Positions 21,655-35,000 of a DNA stretch of 64,000 nt are shown here, in pieces (position 1 is the first letter of the stretch; every line of letters begins with the position of its first letter). This stretch comes from Triticum aestivum. Lineage: Eukaryota; Streptophyta; Magnoliopsida; Poales; Poaceae. The stretch lies in NCBI RefSeq assembly GCF_018294505.1, contig NC_057801.1, positions 434,036,741-434,100,740 of the forward strand, given 5' to 3'. A model generated the notes under the pieces. It was not told the origin of the DNA, made no database searches, and was given only the letters and a program-made list of their open reading frames with translations. The translations under genes were made by a program, and so were the position numbers.

Positions 21655-24492
21655 AGTATCCCCAAGCTTAATTCCTGCTCGTCCTCGAGTAGGTAAATGA
21701 TAAAAAAGATTTTTTTGATGCGGAGTGATACTTTGGCATAATTTTAATGTAAATCTTCTTGATTGTGATATGAATATTCAGATCCGAAAGATTCAAGACA
21801 AAAGTTCATATTGACACAAAAATAATAATACTTCAAGCATACTAATCAAACCAATCATGTCTTCTCAAAATAACATGGTAAAAGAAAGTTCATCCCTACA
21901 AAATCATATAGTTAGGCTATGCTTCATTTTCGTCACACAAAGATGTTTCCAACTTCTATACCCCCGATGACAAGCCAAGCAATTGTTTCATACTTAAATA
22001 ATCTCAAACTTTTTCAATCTTCACGCAATACATGAGCGTGAGCCATGGATATAGCACTATGGGTGGAATAGAATATGATGATGGGGATTGTGTGGAGAAG
22101 ACAAAAAAGAGAAAGTCTCACATTGACGAGGATAATCAACGGGCTATGGAGATGCCCATTAATTGATGTCAACATGAGGAGTAGGGATTGCCATGCAACG
22201 GATGCACTAGAGCTATAAATGCTCAACAAAAGAAAACTAGTGGGTGTGCATCCAACTTGCTTGCTCATGAAGACCTAGGGTATTTGAGGAAGCCCATCAT
22301 AGGAATATACAAGCCAAGTTCTATAATGAAAGATTCCCACTAGTATAAAAAAACAACTTATGAGACTCACTACATGAGAAACAAGGTGCTACTTTGAAGC
22401 ACAAGTGTGGAAAAAGAGATAGTAGCATTGCCCCTTTTTTTTTCTTTTTTTCTTTTTTTCTTTTTTTGGGCCTTTTTTTGGCCTACCCCCCTTTTTTTCT
22501 TTTGGGCAATGCTCTAATAATGATGATCGTCACACTTATATTGATTACAACATAAGGATTACAACTCGAAACTTAGAACAAGATATGACTCTATATGAAT
22601 GCCTCCGGCGGTGTACCGGGATGGTGCAATGAATCAAGAGTGACATGTATGAAAAATAATGCAATGGTGGCCTTGCCACAAATACGATGTCAACTACATG
22701 ATCATGCAATGGCAATATGACAAAAGTAATGTATGTCATGATGATGATGATGGAAGTTGCATGGCAATATATCTCGGAATGGCTATGGAAATTCCATAAT
22801 AGGTAGGTATGGTGGCTATTTTGAGGAAGATATAAGGAGGTTTATGTGTGATAGAGCGTATCGTATCACGGGGTTTGGATGCACCGGCGAAGTTTGCGCC
22901 AACTCTCAAGGTGAGAAAGGGCAATGCATGGTACCGAAGAGGCTAGCAAAGGCAGAAAGGTGAGAGTGTGTATAATCCATGGACTCAACATTAGTCAAAA
23001 GAACGCATATACTTATTGCAAAGATTTAGAAGTCATCAAAAATCAAGTATTACGCGCATGCTCCTAGGGGATAGATTGGTAGGAAAAGACCATCGCTCGT
23101 CCCCGACCGCCACTCATAAGGATGCACAAGCCAGGTACACTTTATGTTTCAAATTTGTTACACAACTTTAACCATACGTGCATGCTACGGGACTTGCAAA
23201 CTTCAACGCAAGCATTTCTCAAATTCATAATCACCCAACTAGCACGACTTTGATATTATCACCTCCATATCTCAAAACAATTATCAAGCATCAAACTTAT
23301 CTTAGTATTCAATTCACTCAAAAGAAAGTTTCACATATCTTGAATACCAAGTATATTAACATTAAGCAAATTACCATGCTACTAACGACTCTCAAAATAA
23401 TCTAAGTGAAGCATGAGAGATCAATAGTTTCTTTAAAACAAATCCAACACCGTGCTCTAAAAGATCTAAGTGAAGCATTAGAGCAAAAATTATTACGCTC
23501 AAAAGATATAAGTGAAGCACAATGAGCAAAACTATCAAGCTCAAAAGATATAAGTGAAGCACAATGAGTATTCTAGCAAATTCTAAATCATGTATGACTC
23601 TCTCAAAAGGTGTGTGCAGCAAGGATGATTGTGGTAAACTAACAAGCAAAGACACAAATAATAAAGACGCTCCAAGCAAAACACATATCATGTGGTGAAT
23701 AAAAATATAGCTCCAAGTAAATTACCGATGGAAGTAGACGAAAGAGGGGATGCCTTCTGGGGCATCCCCAAGCTTTGACTTTTTGGTGTCCTTTGATTAT
23801 CTTGGGGGTGCCATGGGCATCCCCAAGCTTAGGCTCTTGCCACTCTTTGTTTCATAATCCATCAAAAGAATTCACCCAAAACTTGAAAACTTCACAACAC
23901 GAAACTCAATAGAAATCTTGTGAGCTCCGTTAGTGAAAGAAAACAAAAGACTACTTCAAGGTACTGTAATGAACTCATTCTTTATTTATATTGGTGTTAA
24001 ATCTACTGTATTCCAACTTCCTTATGGTTTATAAACTAATTTATTAGCCATAGATACATTGAAATAAGCAAACAACACACGAAAAACAGAATCTGTCAAA
24101 AACAGAACAGTCTGTAGCAATCTGTAACTAACGCAAACTTTTGGAACTCTAAAAATTCTACCAAAATAGGACGTACTGGAAAATTTGTTTATTGATTAGC
24201 AGCAAAAAGAATCAATGCAAAAGCACGTTCCTGTGATTTATTGAATTTTTTCTCGTGAGCGGAAAGTTTCTGTTTTTCAGCAGAATCAAAACAACTATCA
24301 TCATAGCTTATCCCATAGGTTCTACTTGGCACAAACACTAATTAAAACATAAAACCACATCTAAACAGAAGGTAGAAACAAAATTTAACACTAAACAGGA
24401 ACATAAACAAAGAACACAAAATAAAATTGGGTTGCCTCCCAACAAGCGCTATCGTTTAACGCCCCTAGCTAGGCATAAAAGCAAAGATAGAT
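21655..24492 (-). other. Noncoding 3' internal region of the nested Athila-type element
   Basis: No pol domains are seen in 2.8 kb. Contents include the polypurine tract next to the LTR, a long T/C-rich run at 22434-22505, and two CATCCCCAAGCTT motifs (23764, 23818) that resemble extra polypurine tracts on the minus strand. Confidence 0.7.
23385..23580. repeat. Short tandem repeat, about 40-bp unit, four imperfect copies
   Basis: Units built on AAAGATATAAGTGAAGCA followed by a variable part with GAGCAAAA; copies near 23398, 23462, 23502 and 23547. Confidence 0.7.
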
Positions 24493-24962
24493 CTAAGTTT
24501 TGCCATTTTTGGTAGGCAATCCATAAGTGGCTCTCATGATAGATTCATATGGTAGTTTTATTTTCTTTCTAGGGAAGTGTTCCATACTCTTTCTCAAGGG
24601 AAATTGGAATCTAATATTCCCTTCCTTCATATCAATAATCGCACCAATCGTTTTAAGAAAAGGTCTACCAAGAATAATAGGACATGAAGGATTGCAATCT
24701 ATATCAAGAACGATAAAATCTATGGGCACATAATTCCTATTGGCAATAATAAGAACATCATTAATTCTTCCTATAGGCTTTTTAATAGTGGAATCCGCAA
24801 GATGCAAGTTTAGAGAGCAATCTCCAAAGTCACGGAAATCTAGCAAATCACACAAAGTTTTGGGAATGGTGGAGACACTAGCACCCAAATCACACAAGGC
24901 ATGAAACTCATAATCTTTAATTTTAATTTTGATAGTAGGTTCCCACTCATCATAGAGTTTTC
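24493..24962 (-). pseudogene. Retropepsin of the nested Athila-type element, after the LARD insertion
   Basis: Begins in frame right at the LARD junction (RKLYDEWEPTI) and runs to a stop at 24493. It contains the catalytic block CDLGASVSTIPK, the hydrophobic flap region IDFIVLDID, and ILGRPFLKTIGAII. The DLGA (rather than DTGA) catalytic box is usual in this lineage. Open, but separated from gag by the 11.7-kb insertion. Confidence 0.8.
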
Positions 24963-24967
24963 TATGG

Positions 24968-27900
24968 TGTCACGCCCAATATGCGATACTATCCTAAAGA
25001 GACTCGAAGGTCCCATAAAGGATAGAACAACATATTGAAACACTTTTGCAAGGTGGATATCATTACATCAACATTACATAATAGATGGGGGTACATACAA
25101 GAGGCATACAATACCAGATGAATACAACATCACAATACATAAGAGCATCATCCGACTACGGATGAAACACCAACAGAAACTCAAACGACATCCACCCTGC
25201 TAGCCCAGGCTGCCGACCTGGAACCTATCCCCTGATCGAAGAAGAAGCAGAAGAAGAACTCCAAGACAAGCAAACATCGCTCTCGCGTCATGATTATCGC
25301 ATAACATGTACCTGCAACTGGTGTTGTAGTAATTTGTGAGCCACGAGGACTCAGCAATCCCATTACCATGGGTATCAAGACTAGCAAAGCTTAATGAGAA
25401 AGGAAGGGGTAAAGTGGTGAGGTTGTAGCAGCGACTAAGCATGATATGGTGGCTAGCATACGCAAATAAGAGCGAGAAGAGAACAAATGGAACGGTCATG
25501 AAGCTAGCAATGATCAAGAAGTGATCCTGAACTCCTACTTACGTCAAACATAACCCAAAACCATGTTCACTTCCCAGACTCCGCCAAAAAGAGACCATCA
25601 CGGCTACACACGCGGTTGATGCATTTTAATTCAGATCCGGTGTCAAGTTATCTACAACCGGACATTAACAAATTCCCATCTGCCACATAACCGCGGGCAC
25701 GACTCTCGAAAGTTTATACCCTGCAGGGGTGTCCCAACTTAGCCCATGATAAGCTCTCGCGATCAACGAAGGATACTCCTTATCCCAGGAAGACCCGATC
25801 AGACTCGGAATCCCGGTTACAAGACATTTCGACGATGGTAAAACAAGACCAGCAAAGCCGCCCGAATGTGCCAACAAATTCTGATAGGAGCTGCACATAT
25901 CTCGTTCTCAGGGCACACCGGATTGTCCAAACTTTCGGTAGGCCAGCTCAGAGTTGCCCTTGGTGACCACCGGCGGCTGACAGGTTGGACCAACACTCAC
26001 GACGAGCACTGGCCTGGGGGGTAAAAATAAGATGACCCTCGGGAGCGCGACTCCCAAGGGCAAAAGGGCTAGGTGAGGCAAATGTAAAACCAAGGTTGGG
26101 CCTTGTTGGAGGAGTTTTATTCAAAGCGAACTGTCAAGGGGGTCCCATAAATCACCCAACCGCGTTAGGGATGCAAAATCCGGAAACATAATACCGATAT
26201 GACGGAAACTAGGGCGGCAAGAGTGGAACAAAACACCAGGCATAAGGTCGAGTCTTCCACCCTTTACCAAGTATATAGATGCATTAATTAAATAAGAGAT
26301 ATTGTGATATCCCAAACATAATCCTGTCCACCATGGAGCAATCTTCAACTTCACCTACAACTAGCAACGCTATAAGAGGGCTGAGCAAAGTGGTAACATA
26401 GCCAAGCAATGGTTTGCTAGAAAGGGTGAAAAGGTTAGAGGCTGACATGGCAATTTGGGAGGCTTGAAGAGCAAGTGATAGGTAGCGCAACATAGCGATA
26501 GAATGAAGCAACTAGCATAGCAATGATAGTAGTGAGATCCAAGGTAGCGGTCATCTTGCCTGAAATCCTGCTAGGAAGAAGAACGAGTCCATGAAGAAGA
26601 TGAAGCCACGAAAAGGAACCAAGCGTAGACGAACGAATCCTCACGATCGCAACGAAACGGGAACTATCGAGAAGAAGCACACAACATGGTAAACACACCG
26701 TACATAGACAAGACATGATGCACAACAAGCATGATGCATGACAAAGCTACATGAAGCTACTCATGGCAAGAGATGATGCATACAAGAACAACACATCAAA
26801 GCAAGTTTAAATGAGGCCGGAAACAACATATAACAATTCCGGTAAGTCCTCATATGCAAATTTCGAAATTGGTCCAGATCTAAATAAAACTTATGTTCAA
26901 GTTGTTAAACAACAAGTTAAGATGCACCAAGATGATCTACACGAGATTCTAGTCAAGTTACATATAAAGTTCATTAGATTTGGAGCTACGGCCTAGAAGA
27001 TATGAGCAAAACAAGTTAAACATGGCATTGATGCACAATGCATACCAACATCAAGCAAACACCTCAAAACAAGGATGCAACATGATAATATGAAACTACA
27101 TGCAAAATCAATCAAGTTTTATATATAGCACACTCAAAACGGAGCAACGGTTCAACACATACACTCTATACAAGTTTAAAGGATAAGTTGTCCAAAACAA
27201 CAACTATGCATCTTGCAAACATCAAAACAACATGCTACAGAACCTCCACATGAAAATAAAAGGCATGGACATGATGTACAAGTAAAGCATAACAAAACAT
27301 GAACGCTGAGCTATCTCCAGAAATCACTAGAACATGCTAAAAAACACATGGCAAGATTGCATATAATAACAGTTTCAGACTTTGCAGAAATAACATCAGG
27401 TTGCCATGTTTAGAGCTATCAAACAACATGCTACAGGAACGTATCATAGACACTTAAGGCATGGAATTATACTACTAAATGTATAGAACAAAATTCCTTT
27501 ACTGACGATGAGCCAAAAAGGATCAGAACATATGATGGCACCCATGTAAACATGGCAAGTTATTTGACAGATTCATACATGGCAGGAACAACAATAAGTA
27601 GGCATGTTGATGAGCTTGTACCACTCACCATAGAGCAATACATTGCATGACAAGGTAACCAACAGTAATAAGACATGTTTATGAAGCTACACATGGCAAG
27701 AGCAAGTTCATAGCATGCTTGGATCACTAACAACAATCATGGCAACATTGAACCTAATGTTAACAGGCTGACAGCAACATTATTTAGCAATTTGAGAGCA
27801 AGATTACAACAAGTTGCAGCAAGCTATAAATGTAACCATAGGCAAGGATAGATAGAGAAAGACATGTATAACAAAATATCCTTAGTGAACATCTCCAGAT

Positions 27901-29561
27901 TATGCATAGAATGACTTGTAGCAGCAGGTTTACATAGCATCACGAAATAACAGATTCGGCCTAGCAAAGAAGTAAAAGCAAGTACCCTACTTAACAAGCT
28001 TGATGCACTCACTACAAGACTCACAAAAATACATGGATTGCACCTCTGTAAATATGGCATTATGTAGTTCAAAACACATGTAGAGCTCATGCTCATAGGA
28101 TGCACACATCGAATGCAACAAAAATGACAAATCACCAGGTTATAACAGTTTCAGCAGGTTAACATCATATGGCACTCTTTCAACGATGATTCGGGGTTCA
28201 AGATGATCTCAAACAAGCATGAAAATGGAATGAAATGTAGAGCGTCTCATGACGAATATTTTGATATATAGCACGCACAAAACAAAGCAGTATGTAACAA
28301 GTTATGGCATGTCAAACATGGCACCAGAATGCAAAAATTTAAGGGACTTGGTGAAAAACAACCTCCGGAAAAAGTCAACGGGGCGAGAATGTGCGGGACG
28401 AGGAGATCCGGGCATGGGGGAGAAGTTTGGTTGGAGGGACCGGTGGATCTCGTCCCGATCCACCGGATCCGACCGGCGATGAGTCCGGCGAGCGGCGAGG
28501 CGGCCGGAGGCGACGACGGCGGAGGCCGACGACGAGGAGGCGGAGGGAGGCGTCAGTGAGGCGGCAAGGCACCGGCGGAAGGGTGGCAGCGCGGGGCCGG
28601 GGTCGAGGCCGGCAGGGCGAGGGGCGGCACCGGCGGCGACTCAGGGCGGCGCTCGCCCCGGCGAACGGCAGCGGAGGGCGCGGGGCAGAGCCCGGGGCTC
28701 GGGCGCGCGGCGGCGCTGGGCGCGGACTGGGAGGCGCGGGGTCGCCGGCGAGGCGCGCGAGGAGGCGGGCGGACGAAACGGCGGCGGGGTCGGGCACGGG
28801 ACGCGCCAGAGACGGCGGAGGGGCCGGCTACCGGCGGCGGGGAAGCGGCGGGCGAGAGGGCCCGGCGAGGCCCGGTTCGGCCCCGGGGCGGGTCGGATCT
28901 GGGCCCCGGGCGGTGGTGGCGATGTGGGGCGCTGGAGGCGGTGACATGTTGGCCTCCGGTTGGCTGCGGGCGGCGGCGCAGACGCGTCCGGTCCGATCCG
29001 GACGTGTCCGGCGGCGGAGAGGGGCTAGGCTAGGGTTTGGACTGCGCGAAATTTGGGGGGATGCACATATATATAGGTAGAGGGAGCTAGGAGAGTCCAA
29101 ATGAGGTGCGGTTTTTGCCCACACGATCGTGATCGAACGACCAAGAGCATGGAGGGGGTTTGGATGTGTTCATGGGCTGTGGTGAAGAGGGGCTGGGCTG
29201 CAAAGAGAGAGGGGTTTCGGGCTACGCGGTTAACCGTTGGGGCATCAAACGGACTCCAAATGGCACGAAACTTGACAGGCGGTCTGCCGGTGGTATACCA
29301 AGGCCGCTTGGCAAACCTCGGGCCATTCCGAGAAAGTTTAACACCCGCTCGCAACAGGAGACAAAAGGGGGACGCCGGAGGACATAGGAGTACCGGATTT
29401 CAAAATGGACAACGGGGAAAAAGCTCGGATGCAAGAAACAAACACGTATGCAAAATGAAATGCACATGATGACATGGAAATATGCAACATGCAAGCAAAT
29501 GACATGGAAACAATGGTGAATAACTGGCGGACACCTGGCGCATCGGATCCGGGGCGTTACA
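24968..29561 (-). repeat. 3' LTR of the LARD-like element
   Basis: 4594 bp. It includes a GC-rich island at 28380-29040 whose long open frames on both strands are compositional (Arg/Gly/Ala runs) and not conserved as proteins between the two LTRs, where indels shift them. Confidence 0.88.
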
Positions 29562-32047
29562 ACACTCCTCCACTAACAAGAGATCTCGTCCCGAGATCTT
29601 AGGAATGAGACGGAAGGGAAAATGGATGAGGTGAAACAAGAACTCGAGAGAAGAAGCAAAGAATCAAGTGCATTCGAGAAGAAGAGAGGAACGACGAGAA
29701 TGACGAGAATCGAAAGCTCACGAAATCAGATATACTATGAAACCACTCCGGTTAAAACGAGATAAGAAACGAATAAGACTAAAAGAATTTAGGCAGCACT
29801 CCAGCTGAAACATGGGGGAATAGAACACGAACTTGAGAGGATGGAATGATACTTGATGAAGACATGACATAGAACCTCCGGAAAGAATTGAAAGAGTTGA
29901 ATGAAAAGAACGGAGAAGAAAATGACAACTTGTGCCACGAATGAAATTGAAAGCATCTTTAGAAGGAAGATTTAAATGGAGTTGTCGAGAAAATCAACAA
30001 CGAAAAGAATAATCTTGTTGTGGTCTTATAGGTAACATCTCAAGATCATAAGGTGATAACCGGCCACAAATGGAAAAGGATTAGATAGCTGAGAAGAACG
30101 AAGAGATGCAAAACTCCACTTCAAAAGAATATGGAGAATTAGTTGCACTTTGATTTGCAAGAAGGAAGATACTAGAACTCGTTGAACAAAATCTTGATGA
30201 AAAACTTGAAGAATTAATTAAATCATGACGAACCACCATGAAGAACTCCGGTGACAAAAGGATGATGAGATAGAAAGAAGGAAGAAAGAATAAGATTAAA
30301 GCTTGCGGTGACTTAGATGGAGGTTCCGACGAAATGGCCGAGGAAGATTTGAACTCCGGAAAAGAAAAGATGGAGAACACTTGGAACTAGAATTTATTCA
30401 ACAGGAACAAACTCCGAAGGAAGGGATTACTCGCTTGGATGAAATAAGAATAAGATTTATTGTATGCTTATCCTTCATCAAATTAAATTGATGACAAGCA
30501 ATGGATTTTGCATACTACTTATTCTTCTTGAAAGGATTAAGGGAGTATAGCACAAAACTTGAGAAAGTCTTCATGAACCACCGGTAGGATTGAAAAGAAC
30601 CACCGTAAAAATTCGAAAATGACTGACAAAAGAGAATGAATCACCGGGAAGAATTAGAAAAACAAATATGCTCGAGGGTATTTAGATGCAAAAGAACAAA
30701 GAGATCATGAGGTGATTAAAGAGCACTTGAACGAAGCACCAGGATAATTGGATAACGGTAGCTGAAATGTGAGGATGAAGAATTCTTCTGGAACGATGGC
30801 CTCCGGTGAAAAGAAATGGAAAATCAACTTCTGTCATACACCGGATGGTTAAGAAAGGAATATCTGACAAATGAAATAATTCGCGAGGATAACATTAAGC
30901 TAGAACCACGAAACTTCGAGAGAACGGACAAGATTTAGAGGAAAAACTCCTCTTCGATCTTCAAATGACAACAAGAAATACCACCAAAATTACTGAGATA
31001 CTCCAGGAGAATGAAAAGCGAAGAGGTTGAGGCAACAATGAAAATGATTTGAAATCGATCTTGGGGAAGGCATGTGACTGATGAAATCCATTCTTACGTC
31101 ACACTTTGAAAAGAATTGAGAATAACTCTGGGGGAATTAGAAGAGTCGGGTAAGATCCTGGGAAAAGACCTGTGAGTTAGGGCCCACTAAAAGAAAACAC
31201 GTTGGAAAGGGATGTTGAACAGATAGGTGAAGCACCGGAACAATTGAGATATTTGAAAGAGGTGACAACCACGAATTAATTGGAACACAGATGAATCTCC
31301 TGAGCTATCTTCCAAACTCCGGAATAGTTAAATGGCGAGAGGCTAACGAGCAAGGAAAACACTTGAGCCAAGGGAAAAAATGTGATCAACCCGAAAAAAA
31401 CTTGAATTGAATCCACTGGAGAAGAAAAGAGATGACGAATGTCCACCGAGACGAGAATTCACCGGTTGAAATGATTGAGGGAAGACTGAAGAGGCTCCGT
31501 ACGAATGAAAATTGATGTTCGAAAGAGACTCAGACTCTGGGAAGAAAAAGGGTGGGAGGGCGGAAAAAACAAAGGCAACTTGGAAGGGGAAACGACGAAT
31601 ATCTTGAAGAGAAAACAACGGTTGAAATCATTGAGGAAAGAAAGCAAAGACTTTGCACGAGTAGGAAGCATACTCGATCACGGACTCCGGCTCTGAGATG
31701 AAAAGAGGTGGGCGGGTGGGAAAAGAAAACAACTGAGGATTGAACTTGGCAACGATGAAGAGGCTCGAGTCAACTTGACGAGAAATGCGCCGGATAAAAG
31801 AGCTGAGAACCAATGATCGGAAAACCAACTGCGTGATCCTAAGGAAAGTTTGAAAGGGAAGAGGAGTAATTCAAAACACCTACGTCAAGATTTCTCACCA
31901 GAGCGACGAAGGGGCTGAGGAGTAAAAAGAATTCCTACTCTCCGATATAACTAGACTCCGAAAAGTTTTCTTCTAGACTCGACAATGGTCAAACTACACG
32001 ATTAATCAAGGGGGCTCCTATGGTCGGTCAAGTCTCTGATACCAACT
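29562..32047 (-). other. Noncoding core of the LARD-like element, strongly purine-rich on +
   Basis: The + strand is dominated by GAA, GAAAG and AACTCCGG-type words; on the element's own strand it is C/T-rich. Open frames are short and Phe/Ser-rich, as expected from composition. No retroviral domain is seen. Such cores in LARDs are thought to fold into a conserved RNA. Confidence 0.7.
32032..32044 (-). other. Primer binding site of the LARD-like element (tRNA-iMet)
   Basis: On the minus strand TGGTATCAGAGAC, three bases from the LTR end; one mismatch to the usual TGGTATCAGAGCC. Confidence 0.75.
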
Positions 32048-35000
32048 TGTCACGCCCAATATGCGATACTATCCTAAAGAGACTGGAAGGTCCCACCAAG
32101 GATAGAACCGCATATTGAAACGCTTTTGCAAGGTGGATATCATTACATCAACATTACATAATAGATGGGGGTACATACAAGAGGCATACAATGACACACG
32201 AATACAACATCACAATACATAAGAGCATCATCCGACTACGGATGAAACACCAACAGAAACTCAAACGACATCCACCCTGCTAGCCCAGGCTGCCGACCTG
32301 GAACCTATCCCCTGATCGAAGAAGAAGCAGAAGAAGAACTCCAAGACAAGCAAACATCGCCCTCGCGTCATGATCATCGCATAACATGTACCTGCAACTG
32401 GTGTTGTAGTAATCTGTGAGCTACGAGGACTCAGCAATCCCATTACCATGGGTATCAAGACTAGCAAAGCTTAATGGGAAAGGAAGGGGTAAAGTGGTGA
32501 GGTTGCAGCAGCGACTAAGCATGATATGGTGGCTATCATACGCAAATAAGAGTGAGAAAAGAACAAACGGAACGGTCGTGAAGCTAGCAATGATCAAGAA
32601 GTGATCCTGAACTCCTACTTACGTCAAACATAACCCAAAACTATGTTCACTTCCCGGACTCCGCCGAAAAGAGACCATCACGGCTACACACGCGGTTGAT
32701 GCGTTTTAATTCGGATCTGGTGTCAAGTTATCTACAACCGTACATTAACAAATTCCCATCTGCCACATAACCACGGGCACGACTCTCGAAAGTTTATACC
32801 CTGCAGGGGTGTCCCAACTTAGCCCATGATAAGCTCTCGCGATCAACGAACGATATTCCTTCTCCCAGGAAGACCCGATCAGACTCGGAAGCCCGGTTAC
32901 AAGACATTTCGATGATGGTAAAACAAGACCAGCAAAGCCGCCTGAATGTGCCGACAAATCCTGATAGGAGTTGCACATATCTCGTTCTCAGGGCACACCG
33001 GATTGTCCAAACTTCCGGTAGGCCAGTTCAGAGTTGCCCCTGGTGACCACCGGCGGCTGACAGGTTGGACCAACACTCACGACGAGCACTAGCCCGGGGG
33101 GGTAAAAATAAGATGACCCTCGGGAGCGCGACTCCCAAGGGAAAAAGGGCTAGGTGAGGCAAATGTAAAACCAAGGTTGGGCCTTGTTGGAGGAGTTTTA
33201 TTCAAAGCGAACTATCAAGGGGGCCCCATAAATCACCCAACCGCGTTAGGGACGCAAAATCCGGAACATAATACCGATATGACGGAAACTAGGGTGGCAA
33301 GAGTGGAACAAAACACCAGGCATAAGGCCGAGTCTTCCACCCTTTACCAAGTATATAGATGCATTAATTAAATAAGAGATATTGTGATATCCCAAACATA
33401 ATCCTGTCCACCATGGAGCAATCTTCAACTTCACCTGCAACTAGCAACGCTATAAGAGGGCTGAGCAAAGTGGTAACATAGCCAAGCAATGGTTTGCTAG
33501 AAAGGGTGAAAAGGTTAGCGGCTGACATTGCAATTTGGGAGGCTTGAATAGCAAGTGATAGGTAGCGCAACATAGCGATAGAACGAAGCAACTAGCATAG
33601 CAATGATAGTAGTGAGATCCAGGGTAGCGGTCATCTTGCCTGAAATCCTGCTAGGAAGAAGAACGAGTCCATGAATAAGATGAAGCCACGAAGACGAACC
33701 AAGCGTAGACGAACGAATCCTCACGATCGCAACGAAACGGGAACTATCGAGAAGAAGCACACAATATGGTAAACACACCACACATAGACAAGACATGATG
33801 CACAACAAGCATGATGCATGACAAAGCTACATGAAGCTACTCATGGCAAGAGATGATGCATACAATAACAACACATCAAAGCAAGTTTAAATGAGGCCGG
33901 AAACAACATATAACAATTCCGGTAAGTCCTCATATGCAAATTTCGAAATTGGTCCAGATCTGAATAAAACTTATGTTCAAGTTGTTAAACAGCAAGTTAA
34001 GATGCACCAAGATGATCTACACGAGATTCTACTCAAGTTACATAAAAATGTCATTAGATTTGGAGCTACGGCCTAGAAGATATGAGCAAAACAAGTTAAA
34101 CATGGCATTGAAGCAAAAAGCATACCAACATTAAGCAAACACCTCAAAAGAAGGATGCAACATGATAATATGAAACTACATGCAAAATCAAGCAAGTTTC
34201 ATATAGAGCACACTCAAAACGGAGCAACGGTTCAACACATACACTCTATACAAGTTTAAAGGACAAGCTGTCCAAAACAGCAACTAGACATCTTGCAAAC
34301 ATCACAACAACATGCTACAGCACCTCAACATGAAAACAAAAGGCATGGAAATGATGTACAGGTAAAGCATAACAAAACATGAACACTGAGCTATCTCCAG
34401 AAATCACTAGAACATGCTAAAGAACACATGGCAAGATTGCATATAATAACAGTTTCAGACTTTGCAGAAATAACATCAGGTTGCCATGTTTAGAGCTATG
34501 AAACAACATGCTACAGGAACTTATCATAGAAACTTAAGGCATGGCATGATACTACTAAATTCATAGAACAAAATTCCTTTACTGACCATGAGCCAAAAAG
34601 GATCATAAGATATGATGGCACCCATGTAAACATGGCAAGTTATATGACAGATTCATACATGGCAGGAACAATAATAAGTAGGCATGTTGATGAGCTTGTA
34701 CCACTCACCACAGAGCAATACATGGAATACAAGGTAATCAACAGTAATAAGACATGTTTATGAAGCTACACACGGCAAGAGAAAGTTCATAGTATGCTTG
34801 GATCACTAACAACAATCATGGCAACATTGAACTTAATGTTAACAGGCTGACAGCAACATTATTTAGCAATTTGAGAGCAAGATTACAAAAAGTTACAGGA
34901 AGCTATAAATGCAACCAGAGGCAAGGATGGATGGATCAAGACATGTGTAACAAAACATCCTTAGTGAACATCTCCATATTATGCATAGAATGACTTGTAG

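Noticed and set aside
25181..26728. Paired open frames at 25181-26728 and 32261-33808 that look conserved
   Set aside because: They match only because they are the two LTRs of one element; no known domain, and the same frames carry stops at both ends.
28375..29124. Long open frames on both strands (up to 229 residues) in the left LARD LTR
   Set aside because: They are Arg/Gly/Ala/Pro runs caused by high GC. The matching region of the other LTR (35466-36156) has indels that change the frames, so they are not conserved proteins.
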